The notes below the pieces were generated by a model that searched no databases, had not been told where the DNA came from, and saw nothing but the letters and a program-made list of their open reading frames with translations. The translations under genes were made by a program, and so were the position numbers. A DNA stretch of 9,580 nucleotides, taken from positions 1-9,580 of the forward strand of contig JACZVN010000007.1 in NCBI GenBank assembly GCA_022572625.1, in the 5' to 3' direction. Source of the stretch: Patescibacteria group bacterium. GTDB lineage: Bacteria > Patescibacteriota > Patescibacteriia > UBA2591 > UBA6264. Positions 1 through 7,883 of the stretch are shown one piece after another. Position 1 is the first letter of the stretch; every line of letters starts with the position of its first letter.

Positions 1-572
1 AATCCGAACAACCAGCAACAACTAGCTGGTTGGCGGATTGAACCACCAGTATCAGATCCTAAGGCTCCTAGACACATCTGAGCGGCCACAGCCGCGGCTG
101 AGCCGCCCGAAGAACCGCCTGGAACATAATCAAGATTAATTGGATTTTTAGTTGGACCAAAAGCTGAATTTTCAGTGGAAGAACCCATGGCAAATTCGTC
201 GCAATTGGTTTTACCTAAAAAGATGGCCCCTTTTTGTTTTAATTTTTCAATCACCGTAGCGTTTTCAACAGCCTGGTAATTGCTTAAAATTTTTGAACCA
301 GCCGTGGCTAAAATTCCTTGAATTAAAATATTATCCTTGATCGCCAAAGGAATGCCGTCAAGAAAATTACTGGGACCGGTTGAAATTATTCTTTGATCAA
401 TTTCTCGGGCTTGGGCCAAGGCCTGTTTTTTAAGTTGCGTAATAAAAGCATTGATTTTTTTATCTTTATTTTCAATCTCTTTTAAACAAGCCTTGGTTAA
501 TTCTTCAGAAGAAAACTCCTTATTTTTTAGGCCTTGATGAGCTTTTAAAATTGTTAATTTATTTAAATCCAT
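1..572 (-). CDS. gatA: Asp-tRNA(Asn)/Glu-tRNA(Gln) amidotransferase subunit A, N-terminal part (runs off left edge)
   Basis: This is the amidase subunit of the GatCAB complex. It releases ammonia from glutamine so that mischarged Glu-tRNA(Gln) or Asp-tRNA(Asn) can be amidated. 190 codons are visible of a family length near 480-490, so the C-terminal part lies beyond base 1. The amidase-signature catalytic triad is complete and sits at the same numbers as in the well-studied staphylococcal enzyme: Lys79 in GIPLAIKDNI, Ser154 in PGGSSGGSAAA and nucleophile Ser178 in GSDTGGSIRQPAS. The conserved stretch GKTNCDEFAMGSSTENSAFG lies at 120-139. The ATG at 572-570 follows the gatC stop by two bases (TAG-AC-ATG), so translation is probably coupled to gatC. 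One oddity is CCWLFG at 185-190, where the family usually reads (F/L)CGxxG; Trp187 replaces a normally conserved Gly. gatB is not in the window. The identification is firm. Confidence 0.97.
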   Translation of the reverse strand, partial: MDLNKLTILKAHQGLKNKEFSSEELTKACLKEIENKDKKINAFITQLKKQALAQAREIDQRIISTGPSNFLDGIPLAIKDNILIQGILATAGSKILSNYQAVENATVIEKLKQKGAIFLGKTNCDEFAMGSSTENSAFGPTKNPINLDYVPGGSSGGSAAAVAAQMCLGALGSDTGGSIRQPASCCWLFG

Positions 573-574
573 GT

Positions 575-889
575 CTATTGTTTAAATACTTCCCGGGTTT
601 TTATAAAATCTCCTTTTTTTAAGGGCGCGTTTTTTAATAAAGCTTGACGCGTTTTTAGGCTGGATTGACGGGGCTGATCTTGACGAAAAACATTTTCTAA
701 ATTTGTCCCGCCAGTGCAAGGTTTGACCTTGTCAGTTTTAACTTTTTTCAACTGATCAACGTAATCTAAAATATCAGCCAATTGTTTTTGGTATTTTTTT
801 ATTTCTTGATCAGTTAATTTTAATCTGGCTAAATTAGCCATATGTTCCACTTCTTTTTTAGAAATCATAATTTTATAAATTATTTTCAA
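575..889 (-). CDS. gatC: Asp-tRNA(Asn)/Glu-tRNA(Gln) amidotransferase subunit C
   Basis: This small subunit of GatCAB wraps around and stabilises the GatA-GatB pair. The family start motif is present (MISKKEVEHMANLARLKLT), followed by the helix-turn region ending ILDYVDQLKKV and the C-terminal tail with NVFRQDQ and KNAPLKKGDFIKTREVF. All of this is standard for GatC. The start is ambiguous. The classic family start corresponds to ATG at 868-866 (97 residues) but has no Shine-Dalgarno nearby. A TTG at 889-887 adds seven residues (MKIIYKI) and has AGGAG at 900-896, six bases upstream, which is an ideal distance. I give the longer form because of that site; the shorter is nearly as likely. The gene stops with TAG two bases before gatA, forming a gatCA operon. 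A candidate promoter lies at about 986-1015. Confidence 0.95.
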   Translation of the reverse strand: MKIIYKIMISKKEVEHMANLARLKLTDQEIKKYQKQLADILDYVDQLKKVKTDKVKPCTGGTNLENVFRQDQPRQSSLKTRQALLKNAPLKKGDFIKTREVFKQ

Positions 890-975
890 CCATTACTCCT
901 AGCGCGGTTAATCATAAACATGATGTTTTCATTAGCGTTTTGAGGAATAATCTTTATATCCTGATGATACTTTTA

Positions 976-1016
976 GTTGACAACTTTATAAGAATAGAAA
1001 AATCAAAGTCGTCAAC
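976..1016 (-). repeat. inverted repeat / stem-loop between ligA and gatC
   Basis: The arms at 976-987 (gttgacaacttt) and 1005-1016 (aaagtcgtcaac) pair over 12 bases around a 17-base loop. The only imperfect position is A-C on the plus strand but becomes a G-U wobble in minus-strand RNA, and the next inner pair can also be G-U there. The structure therefore suits a minus-strand transcript leaving ligA, whose stop is 20 bases away. No T-run follows, so it is not a canonical intrinsic terminator. The arms contain the candidate gatC promoter hexamers, so it may instead be an operator-like site. Confidence 0.55.
986..1015 (-). promoter_or_regulatory. candidate sigma70-type promoter for gatCA
   Basis: On the minus strand, TTGACG (1015-1010) and TTATAA (991-986) are separated by 18 bases and lie about 100 bases upstream of gatC, downstream of the ligA stop. 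This would give a start near 979 and a leader of roughly 90 bases. A second, weaker overlapping pair, TTGTCA (981-976) and GATATA about 17 bases on, uses the other arm of the same inverted repeat. The case rests on consensus match and position only. Confidence 0.4.
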
Positions 1017-1036
1017 AAGTTATCAATAAACCTTTA

Positions 1037-3070
<2,034 letters not shown>

Positions 3071-3120
3071 TTAAAAATTAGCAAGTTTAAAATTAAAAAC
3101 ATCCTCATTTTATACGGCCC

Positions 3121-6100
3121 CTATTCTTCTTCTGCCTCTGACGCCGGGAAACAAATAGTCTGGCCAGTTAAAGGACTAGATTCTAGTGACTCACCCGCCT
3201 CACTAGTAGCCGTTATTACATAATAGTAATCAATAAAAGGAACAATTCGCTGGTCAGTATAGCAACAAGTGTTAGCTGAACCGCACGCCGTTAGACCACA
3301 AACATCTGTTAATCCACAACTTGATTCTCCGCAATTTCCCGCCTCATAATCGACTCTAATCTGCTCAGCCGTTTTAGCAATATTGTAAATCGCAACATTA
3401 TCCATAGTCCCGTTAAAATACAGGGTTTGCCCGGAAATATTGCCTAAATAAGTATTATCAATGGTATCAATATTAGTAACTGTTCCACTACTAGTCTCAG
3501 TTGTAGCTTCATCTCCATCAATATAAATTTTAAGATTAGAACCGTCCCAAACACCAACCACATGGCGCCAGCCGGAAGACAAGGTTGAAGATTCGGCGTA
3601 GATATAATTAGATCCATTTTCCATTAACATTAACCGGGCTTTATTACCGCTGGTAATCCGTAAATGCCAACCCGGTGATCCTTCCCAAGCATTGCCAATA
3701 ATAATATCATTACTGGAATCCAGAGCCGGATTAACCCAAGCTTCAACTGTAAAACTGTCGGTCAAATTAAACTCACCCGGATTTTTACCCACATCAATAT
3801 AATCTTGACTGCCGTCAAAATTGCCGGCCCGGTCAAAAAATCCGCTGGACGTGGTGTCCGGCACCACACAACCTCCCCCGTCACAAACAGCCGTGCCATG
3901 ATTACTTTGAATAGAAGAATCAGCGACTTCATCGGTTGTTCCATTCCAGCTGGATTCATTCATTTTCCAATGACCAATTAAATCATTGGTGGCGTCATCA
4001 TCCGCGTCATAATCCATTCCTTCGGCCAAATGACCAATTAATTCACAAGTACTAGTATTAATATTATCACAACCATTACTAGCTAAAGAGCGATAAACAT
4101 TATAGCCGTCAGCATTCACTACCGTGCCCCATTTAGGGGCCATTTCTCCACAAGTACTAGTATTAATAAAACTGGATGTCGGAGCGCAAAGAACAGTTGA
4201 AACCCATTGCGGAGCCGGATAAGTGGGCGAATTATTAGTAATGACCGTATCACCAGTTTCATTGTGCGCTGTTACGTTATAACAATAGCCAGTATTGGCT
4301 GATAAACCTGTATCTTGTAAAGTGCAGGTGCCACCAGTACAAGATCCTAAAAAACTATATTCATTATAGGTACAGCTACCGCAAGTTCCTTCCAAAACAC
4401 TGTCACAACGTTCATAGGTATACGTATCAGCCCAGGTGGACTCTTCCCAAAACGCCAGGGTTTGATCGCAAAAACCGCTACTGTCTAAAGTAAACGTATT
4501 AAAAGTCGACGGGACCGGCGGACCAGAAAAAGCATGATCATAATCCCCCCAACCTATGGAATAGGGTTTTCTTTTATCATAATCATTGGCAATTTCATTT
4601 GAACTTTTACCCCGATTATAAATCGATACGTTGTCAATAAAACCTTGCCAAAAATGATTACCGCCGGAAGTCCAAAACTCTCCAAGAATCAAATCACCAT
4701 TATAATCATCAACCACCACCGTATCAGTGTCGGTCTGCTGAACTCCATCAATATATAAATATTTTGTACCTGATTTATAAACTGCGGCTACATGGTGCCA
4801 ATCATTGTCAGAATTAGTATATGTATTATTAGAGTTGGTAAAATTATTAGCTCCTATTCCATCGCCGGTGAGAAAAGTAATTTTATTATTTGAATCTCTG
4901 CCAATTAAATAACCTTGTTTATTTGCCGGAGTGCCTGAATCTCTAGCCCTGGTTATAATACCCATTCTAGTGCCATCAGTGCTCTCTTTATCAATTCTAA
5001 ACCAAGCTTCTAAAGTAAAATCTCCGCTGGATACATCAAAATCAATACTATTGGTCACCACAATACTGTCATCTGTCCCATCAAATTCGCCGGCGCTACT
5101 AAATTTTCCTTTATTTGAAGCCACCGCGCCATTTTGGGCTGTTCCATGATTACTATTACCAGAAGAATCAGTCACTTCATCGGTTATTCCATCCCATTTT
5201 GGCTGATTCATTTTCCAGTGAGCCAATAAACCATTGGCATCCATATCTTCATTATTATGTCTTTCCGCCATATAACCGCCAACAGTATAAAAAGTGCCAA
5301 AACTTCTTAAATAAGTGCCCCAAACATTGTCGCCTAAAGTAAAGCCCCTGAGTTTAAGCCAGCCCTCATCATCCATCGCCACTGCCTTGGCCCAGCCAGC
5401 GATTTCTATTTTACTGTCATCCCAAATCTCATTGCCAGTTTTAGGCCGATTCCAGACTGAAACATTATCAATGAAACCGGGGAAATAAGTATCCATGGCG
5501 CTAGCTCCTTTTTTAGCCCCAAAATAAAGACTCTCATCAGAATCATAAATCGCAGAAGGAACCGTGCCACTGACTGTATTTTTAACGCGCCAGCCATCAA
5601 CAAAAATTCGTAAAAATGGACTGCCATTGGCAGGATTAACATATTTTCCCGCTAAATGATACCATTTTTTAGTATTAGTAATGGGTTGATCTTTACAAAC
5701 TCCACCGCCTGGACAATTGGCATCAGTGATGCAAGATTGACCATCGTTGGTACCCTCAAGACAAAGTGGATTTTGGATAATCGTCGCCACTGTGGTCCCG
5801 TCGCCGCTGACGGAAAAATTTAATTTATCAGCCGCATCAAGCCAAAGACGATAACTTCTCTTAATATTACCGGTCGTATCATCCCACTTGCCAATAATGG
5901 TTTGTTCGTTTGAAACTAAAGGATCTTTTCTTTTAATCCAGGCTTCAATTGTAAAATCACCGGTAAAACTTATAACGGCGGCATCGGCCACGCTAAAGTA
6001 ATCATCTTCACCATCTAATTTAAAAGATTTATCATACTTGCCCGGGGCCGTTAACGGCCCATTTTGTAAAAAAGCGGGGTTAGTTTGGGCTAGATCAGGC

Positions 6101-6825
6101 GTACAATTGGATTGATTATTACAACCACCTGAAGTGCCGCCCAAGATATTCATTTTCCAATGGCCGTTTAAACTAGCCGTATCCAAAAAACCTTCGCCAG
6201 CATCACCAGTACAACTAAAATCACAAGTGCCATTCGGACAATTAGCATTAGTACCACAGCTTAAACCATTATTAGCTCCCCCATTACATTTCCAAGAGGG
6301 TAAACCAACACAAGCCCAAGAATTCTGATAGCCATGTGGCGGGGTGCCGCTGCAAGTTTCGCCATAGCAAATCCAGCCGATGGTATCACCGGCCCAGCCA
6401 TAACCACTTAGTTTATAACTGGTTTCATTGTAATCAACCCCGTAATCAACCCCGCAGGCTATGCCCCCAGGGCAATCACCAATATCAGTGCAAGTTAAAC
6501 CGGCATTAGTGCCGCCGTCACATACTAACCCGCCGTAAGGAGTGCAGGCGGCCGCGTCACCGCCCTGACAACAATTTTCAAACTGTCCGTCATTGCCGTA
6601 ATCGTTATAACAGTTCATTGAAATCCAACCGATATTTTCTGACCAGCCCCAGCCGCGAATATTATCACTCGAAGCCGCCTGGACAAACCTGAAATCAAAT
6701 GGCCAGGGAACTTTTTGAGTTAAAAATCCCATGAAAATAAAAATAAAAATCCCTAGAGCAAATAGTACCCCAGAAATTATTAAACGGGTTTTAATATTTT
6801 TTGTTTTAAAAAAATCCATAAGCAA
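3121..6825 (-). CDS. large secreted or membrane-anchored surface protein with three LamG-like domains, FN3-like domains and Cys-rich modules
   Basis: This 1234-residue mosaic protein has no recognised specific function; a surface adhesin or structural role is inferred. The N-terminus has a basic stretch and a hydrophobic helix (about 13-35), an anchor or signal peptide with a possible cleavage site near VQA-A (50-51). GW scaffold segments follow: GWGWSENIGWISM (58-70), GYGWAGDTIGWIC (141-153) and GWAKAVAMDDEGWLKL (477-492). Three concanavalin-A/LamG_3-like domains lie at about 218-469, 533-750 and 948-1162. Each opens with (G/A)HWKMN, contains FDG or LDG and F(T)(I/L/V)EAW, then a W-H/R-H or WYH motif, IDG or VDG, and closes with (I/M)DNV(S/A)(I/V)(Y/W)N. 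FN3-like segments lie at about 781-866 and 879-935, the latter apparently resumed at 1186-1222. Cys-rich modules are at 102-124, 180-201 and 355-377. The tail is ASEAEEE. The start could be TTG 6825 or ATG 6819; GGAG is 15-21 bases upstream, inside a hairpin. It is richer in G+C than the right end of the window. Confidence 0.9.
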   Translation of the reverse strand: MLMDFFKTKNIKTRLIISGVLFALGIFIFIFMGFLTQKVPWPFDFRFVQAASSDNIRGWGWSENIGWISMNCYNDYGNDGQFENCCQGGDAAACTPYGGLVCDGGTNAGLTCTDIGDCPGGIACGVDYGVDYNETSYKLSGYGWAGDTIGWICYGETCSGTPPHGYQNSWACVGLPSWKCNGGANNGLSCGTNANCPNGTCDFSCTGDAGEGFLDTASLNGHWKMNILGGTSGGCNNQSNCTPDLAQTNPAFLQNGPLTAPGKYDKSFKLDGEDDYFSVADAAVISFTGDFTIEAWIKRKDPLVSNEQTIIGKWDDTTGNIKRSYRLWLDAADKLNFSVSGDGTTVATIIQNPLCLEGTNDGQSCITDANCPGGGVCKDQPITNTKKWYHLAGKYVNPANGSPFLRIFVDGWRVKNTVSGTVPSAIYDSDESLYFGAKKGASAMDTYFPGFIDNVSVWNRPKTGNEIWDDSKIEIAGWAKAVAMDDEGWLKLRGFTLGDNVWGTYLRSFGTFYTVGGYMAERHNNEDMDANGLLAHWKMNQPKWDGITDEVTDSSGNSNHGTAQNGAVASNKGKFSSAGEFDGTDDSIVVTNSIDFDVSSGDFTLEAWFRIDKESTDGTRMGIITRARDSGTPANKQGYLIGRDSNNKITFLTGDGIGANNFTNSNNTYTNSDNDWHHVAAVYKSGTKYLYIDGVQQTDTDTVVVDDYNGDLILGEFWTSGGNHFWQGFIDNVSIYNRGKSSNEIANDYDKRKPYSIGWGDYDHAFSGPPVPSTFNTFTLDSSGFCDQTLAFWEESTWADTYTYERCDSVLEGTCGSCTYNEYSFLGSCTGGTCTLQDTGLSANTGYCYNVTAHNETGDTVITNNSPTYPAPQWVSTVLCAPTSSFINTSTCGEMAPKWGTVVNADGYNVYRSLASNGCDNINTSTCELIGHLAEGMDYDADDDATNDLIGHWKMNESSWNGTTDEVADSSIQSNHGTAVCDGGGCVVPDTTSSGFFDRAGNFDGSQDYIDVGKNPGEFNLTDSFTVEAWVNPALDSSNDIIIGNAWEGSPGWHLRITSGNKARLMLMENGSNYIYAESSTLSSGWRHVVGVWDGSNLKIYIDGDEATTETSSGTVTNIDTIDNTYLGNISGQTLYFNGTMDNVAIYNIAKTAEQIRVDYEAGNCGESSCGLTDVCGLTACGSANTCCYTDQRIVPFIDYYYVITATSEAGESLESSPLTGQTICFPASEAEEE
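3340..6174 (-). repeat. three diverged LamG-like domain repeats (encoding parts 6174-5419, 5229-4576, 3984-3340)
   Basis: The three LamG modules of the surface protein recur in the coding DNA. Modules two and three keep clear DNA-level similarity: 3891-3972 aligns without gaps to 5139-5220 with 65 of 82 bases identical by hand count, covering the module start (HWKMN, then the T(T/D)EV-DSS--SNHGTA region). The first module is more diverged in this region, with a Cys-containing insert (GGCNNQSNC) in place of the DSSGNSNHG segment. This points to an internal duplication of modules two and three more recent than the origin of module one. Confidence 0.75.
4044..4168 (-). repeat. exact 20-bp direct repeat inside the surface-protein gene
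   Basis: The 20-base string cacaagtactagtattaata occurs exactly at 4044-4063 and again at 4149-4168. The 105-base offset keeps reading frame, and both copies encode INTSTC. A second short direct repeat, aatgaccaattaa, lies at 3969-3981 and 4029-4041 (both encoding LIGH), at the edge where the third LamG domain begins. These look like relics of local duplication or of a module insertion. Confidence 0.7.
5695..6522 (-). repeat. three copies of a 22-23 residue Cys4 module (encoding 6522-6454, 6288-6223, 5763-5695)
   Basis: The shared pattern is C-x-(G/E)-G-x-N-x-G-x-(S/T)-C-x5-C-P-x-G-x(1-2)-C. The copies have cysteines 102/112/118/124, 180/190/196/201 and 355/365/371/377. The spacing C-x9-C-x5-C is identical in all three and the last interval varies by one. 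The first copy lies in the GW scaffold, the second follows it, and the third lies inside the first LamG domain. Four invariant cysteines suggest two disulfides or a small metal site; the fold is unknown. Confidence 0.8.
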
Positions 6826-6829
6826 TATC

Positions 6830-6867
6830 TAGAAGTTAGGCTCCTTTTTTAAGAAGCCCAACTTCTA
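6830..6867 (-). ncRNA. strong stem-loop in the cupredoxin / LamG-gene intergenic RNA
   Basis: As minus-strand RNA this folds into an uninterrupted 17-bp stem (6867-6851 with 6846-6830) capped by an AAAA tetraloop (6850-6847). Two pairs (6843/6854 and 6838/6859) are G-U in this orientation but A-C mismatches on the plus strand, so the structure belongs to the minus transcript. It starts 41 bases after the cupredoxin stop and ends just before the LamG start, and it buries the only Shine-Dalgarno-like GGAG (6844-6841). No U-tract follows. It could be a processing or stability hairpin, a weak terminator, or a translation control element; typed as ncRNA only for lack of a better class. Confidence 0.6.
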
Positions 6868-6907
6868 TATCTCAAAACTAAATAAACAGTACTGCTTTAA
6901 ACTAGAT

Positions 6908-7555
6908 TTATTTCACGTGCATTACTCCGGTTTCTCCTCGGCCGCGATGGCCAGGCACATCACAGAAAAAAGTATAATCACCTGAACTCGGAGCTTTAAA
7001 CGTAATGGCCCGAGTTTCACCGCCGGCAATACCAATTGCCACGCCTTGTAAACCTGGATCATCAAATTTAAAAACATGGGTCCGATCGCCAGAAGTAGCA
7101 GAAAGGGTAACCACTGAATTGGCCTTAACCGTAAACTCATTTGGTTCAAATCCTCCTGCGGTGATGTTTAATGTTACGGCATCCTTGGGAACTTCTCCTT
7201 CAGCCAGGGAACGAGATTGTTTAGGGGCATCCGGTGAACCAGGTAAAGCTTCGTTATTAACGATTTCACCCGAAGAAGTTAAAACCTCACCTTTATCAGA
7301 AACCAAGCTGCCTTCAGGAACCACGGTTTCAGCGTCTTTTAAAGCTTCCTGTACGGGTTCTCCTTCAGCCACTGGTTCTTCGGCTCCTTCTAAATCCAAA
7401 CCCTCTTCTGGTAAAACAATTTCCTCACCTACTCCTTCTTCTGGACCGGCTTGTTCTGGCCCTTCTTGTCCTGGTAAACTGAGTAAAATAATACCCAAAA
7501 CTACTAAGATGACTACAATAACAATTGTCCAAACTGTGCTTTTTTGCATAATCAC
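6908..7555 (-). CDS. membrane-anchored cupredoxin (type 1 copper) protein
   Basis: This 215-residue protein has an N-terminal hydrophobic helix (about 9-26), a long Glu/Pro/Gly-rich acidic linker (about 28-122) and a C-terminal cupredoxin domain (about 125-215). The single type 1 copper ligand set is complete: His160 in RTHVFKF, then Cys198 and His203 in FFCDVPGHRGRG, and Met212 in GVMHV. The expected role is electron transfer or copper binding outside the membrane; the partner is unknown. The linker stretch from SDKGEVLT to PGSPDAPKQS (86-114) resembles, from memory, a segment often found ahead of the cupredoxin domain in Patescibacteria proteins. The listed start is GTG 7555; ATG 7549 is equally plausible and neither has a Shine-Dalgarno. 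A candidate promoter lies at 7616-7643. It is the first gene of the minus-strand series and is followed after 82 bases by the LamG gene. Confidence 0.92.
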   Translation of the reverse strand: MIMQKSTVWTIVIVVILVVLGIILLSLPGQEGPEQAGPEEGVGEEIVLPEEGLDLEGAEEPVAEGEPVQEALKDAETVVPEGSLVSDKGEVLTSSGEIVNNEALPGSPDAPKQSRSLAEGEVPKDAVTLNITAGGFEPNEFTVKANSVVTLSATSGDRTHVFKFDDPGLQGVAIGIAGGETRAITFKAPSSGDYTFFCDVPGHRGRGETGVMHVK

Positions 7556-7591
7556 TTAATTAAATTAATTAAATTAATTAGATTTATTAAA
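7556..7591. repeat. 9-bp tandem repeat upstream of the cupredoxin gene
   Basis: Four consecutive 9-base units are present: ttaattaaa, ttaattaaa, ttaattaga and tttattaaa. The first two are exact and the later ones drift. The tract sits in the cupredoxin 5' leader directly against its start codon, where the leader is almost entirely A/T and therefore unlikely to be structured. Confidence 0.6.
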
Positions 7592-7615
7592 TATTAAGAC
7601 CTTTTAGCTTATTTT

Positions 7616-7643
7616 ATTATACACTAATTAATAAAATTTGCAA
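7616..7643 (-). promoter_or_regulatory. candidate promoter for the cupredoxin gene
   Basis: On the minus strand a perfect -10 box, TATAAT (7621-7616), is preceded at 16 bases by TTGCAA (7643-7638). The predicted start is near 7609, leaving a leader of about 55-60 bases. In a sequence this A/T-rich such matches occur by chance, but the perfect -10 with an acceptable -35 and spacing is the best site upstream of the gene. Confidence 0.5.
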
Positions 7644-7665
7644 AATATATATAACTAATTTTCTA

Positions 7666-7691
7666 AATAGTTTTACAAGGCTAAAACTATT
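7666..7691. repeat. perfect 10-bp inverted repeat
   Basis: aatagtttta (7666-7675) and taaaactatt (7682-7691) are exact reverse complements around the 6-base loop caaggc. It lies about 22 bases upstream of the cupredoxin -35 box. No T-run flanks it on either strand, so an operator or small hairpin fits better than a terminator. Confidence 0.6.
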
Positions 7692-7786
7692 ATAATTATA
7701 CAATAACTATTAAAGTTTGTATAGAGAAAATCATTAACCATATATACAATTTATCCATACATAATTTTACCAAAATTAAATATACT

Positions 7787-7813
7787 TATAAAGTAATATA
7801 TCCCTACTTTATA
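7787..7813. repeat. perfect 9-bp inverted repeat
   Basis: tataaagta (7787-7795) and tactttata (7805-7813) are exact reverse complements around atatatccc. It ends 8 bases before the -35 box of the plus-strand promoter, a position typical of an activator or repressor site. A/T-only arms increase the chance of coincidence. Confidence 0.5.
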
Positions 7814-7821
7814 TAGATTAT

Positions 7822-7850
7822 TTGGTTTAATTATTAAAATATGATACAAT
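7822..7850 (+). promoter_or_regulatory. candidate extended -10 promoter for the glycosyltransferase operon
   Basis: TTGGTT (7822-7827) and TACAAT (7845-7850) have the ideal 17-base spacing, and the -10 box is preceded by TGA, giving the extended TGnTAnnnT form. The predicted start is near 7857, giving a leader of about 27 bases before the ATG at 7884. No Shine-Dalgarno is visible in that leader. Confidence 0.5.
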
Positions 7851-7883
7851 GTAATAGAATTAAGCAAATATAATAAATAAAGT

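Larger units (their letters stand above)
7556..7883. other. 328-base divergent intergenic region
   Basis: This A/T-rich region separates the minus-strand genes from the plus-strand glycosyltransferase operon. It holds a 9-bp tandem repeat, candidate promoters in both directions, and two perfect inverted repeats. I see no credible ORF, tRNA or intrinsic terminator in it. A looser inverted pair, ttgtata (7717-7723) and tatacaa (7743-7749), could be chance in such a sequence. Confidence 0.7.

Noticed and set aside
873..893. Six-codon leader ORF (ATG-GTT-GAA..TAA) just ahead of gatC
   Set aside because: Its ATG is only two bases from the AGGAG, and it overlaps the TTG start of gatC; no attenuator codons or structure support a leader peptide.
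3762..6328. Several 64-78 codon ORFs on both strands within the LamG gene
   Set aside because: All lie within the long minus-strand frame, which has strong domain motifs throughout; none has a recognisable motif or start signal.
5695..6522. Cys-rich modules as a possible CRISPR-like or minisatellite DNA repeat
   Set aside because: The similarity is at the protein level only; spacing is irregular and the DNA copies have diverged, so this is a protein module and not a DNA repeat array.
6830..6867. Canonical Rho-independent terminator
   Set aside because: The stem is strong but no T-run follows on either strand, so the standard terminator definition is not met.
6922..7149. 75-codon minus-strand ORF in another frame of the cupredoxin gene
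   Set aside because: The overlapping frame with intact copper ligands is clearly the real one.
7005..7559. 184-codon plus-strand ORF opposite the cupredoxin gene
   Set aside because: It is the mirror of a Glu/Pro/Ala-rich coding strand, giving a low-complexity Ser/Pro/Thr protein; the cupredoxin ligands prove the minus strand is coding.
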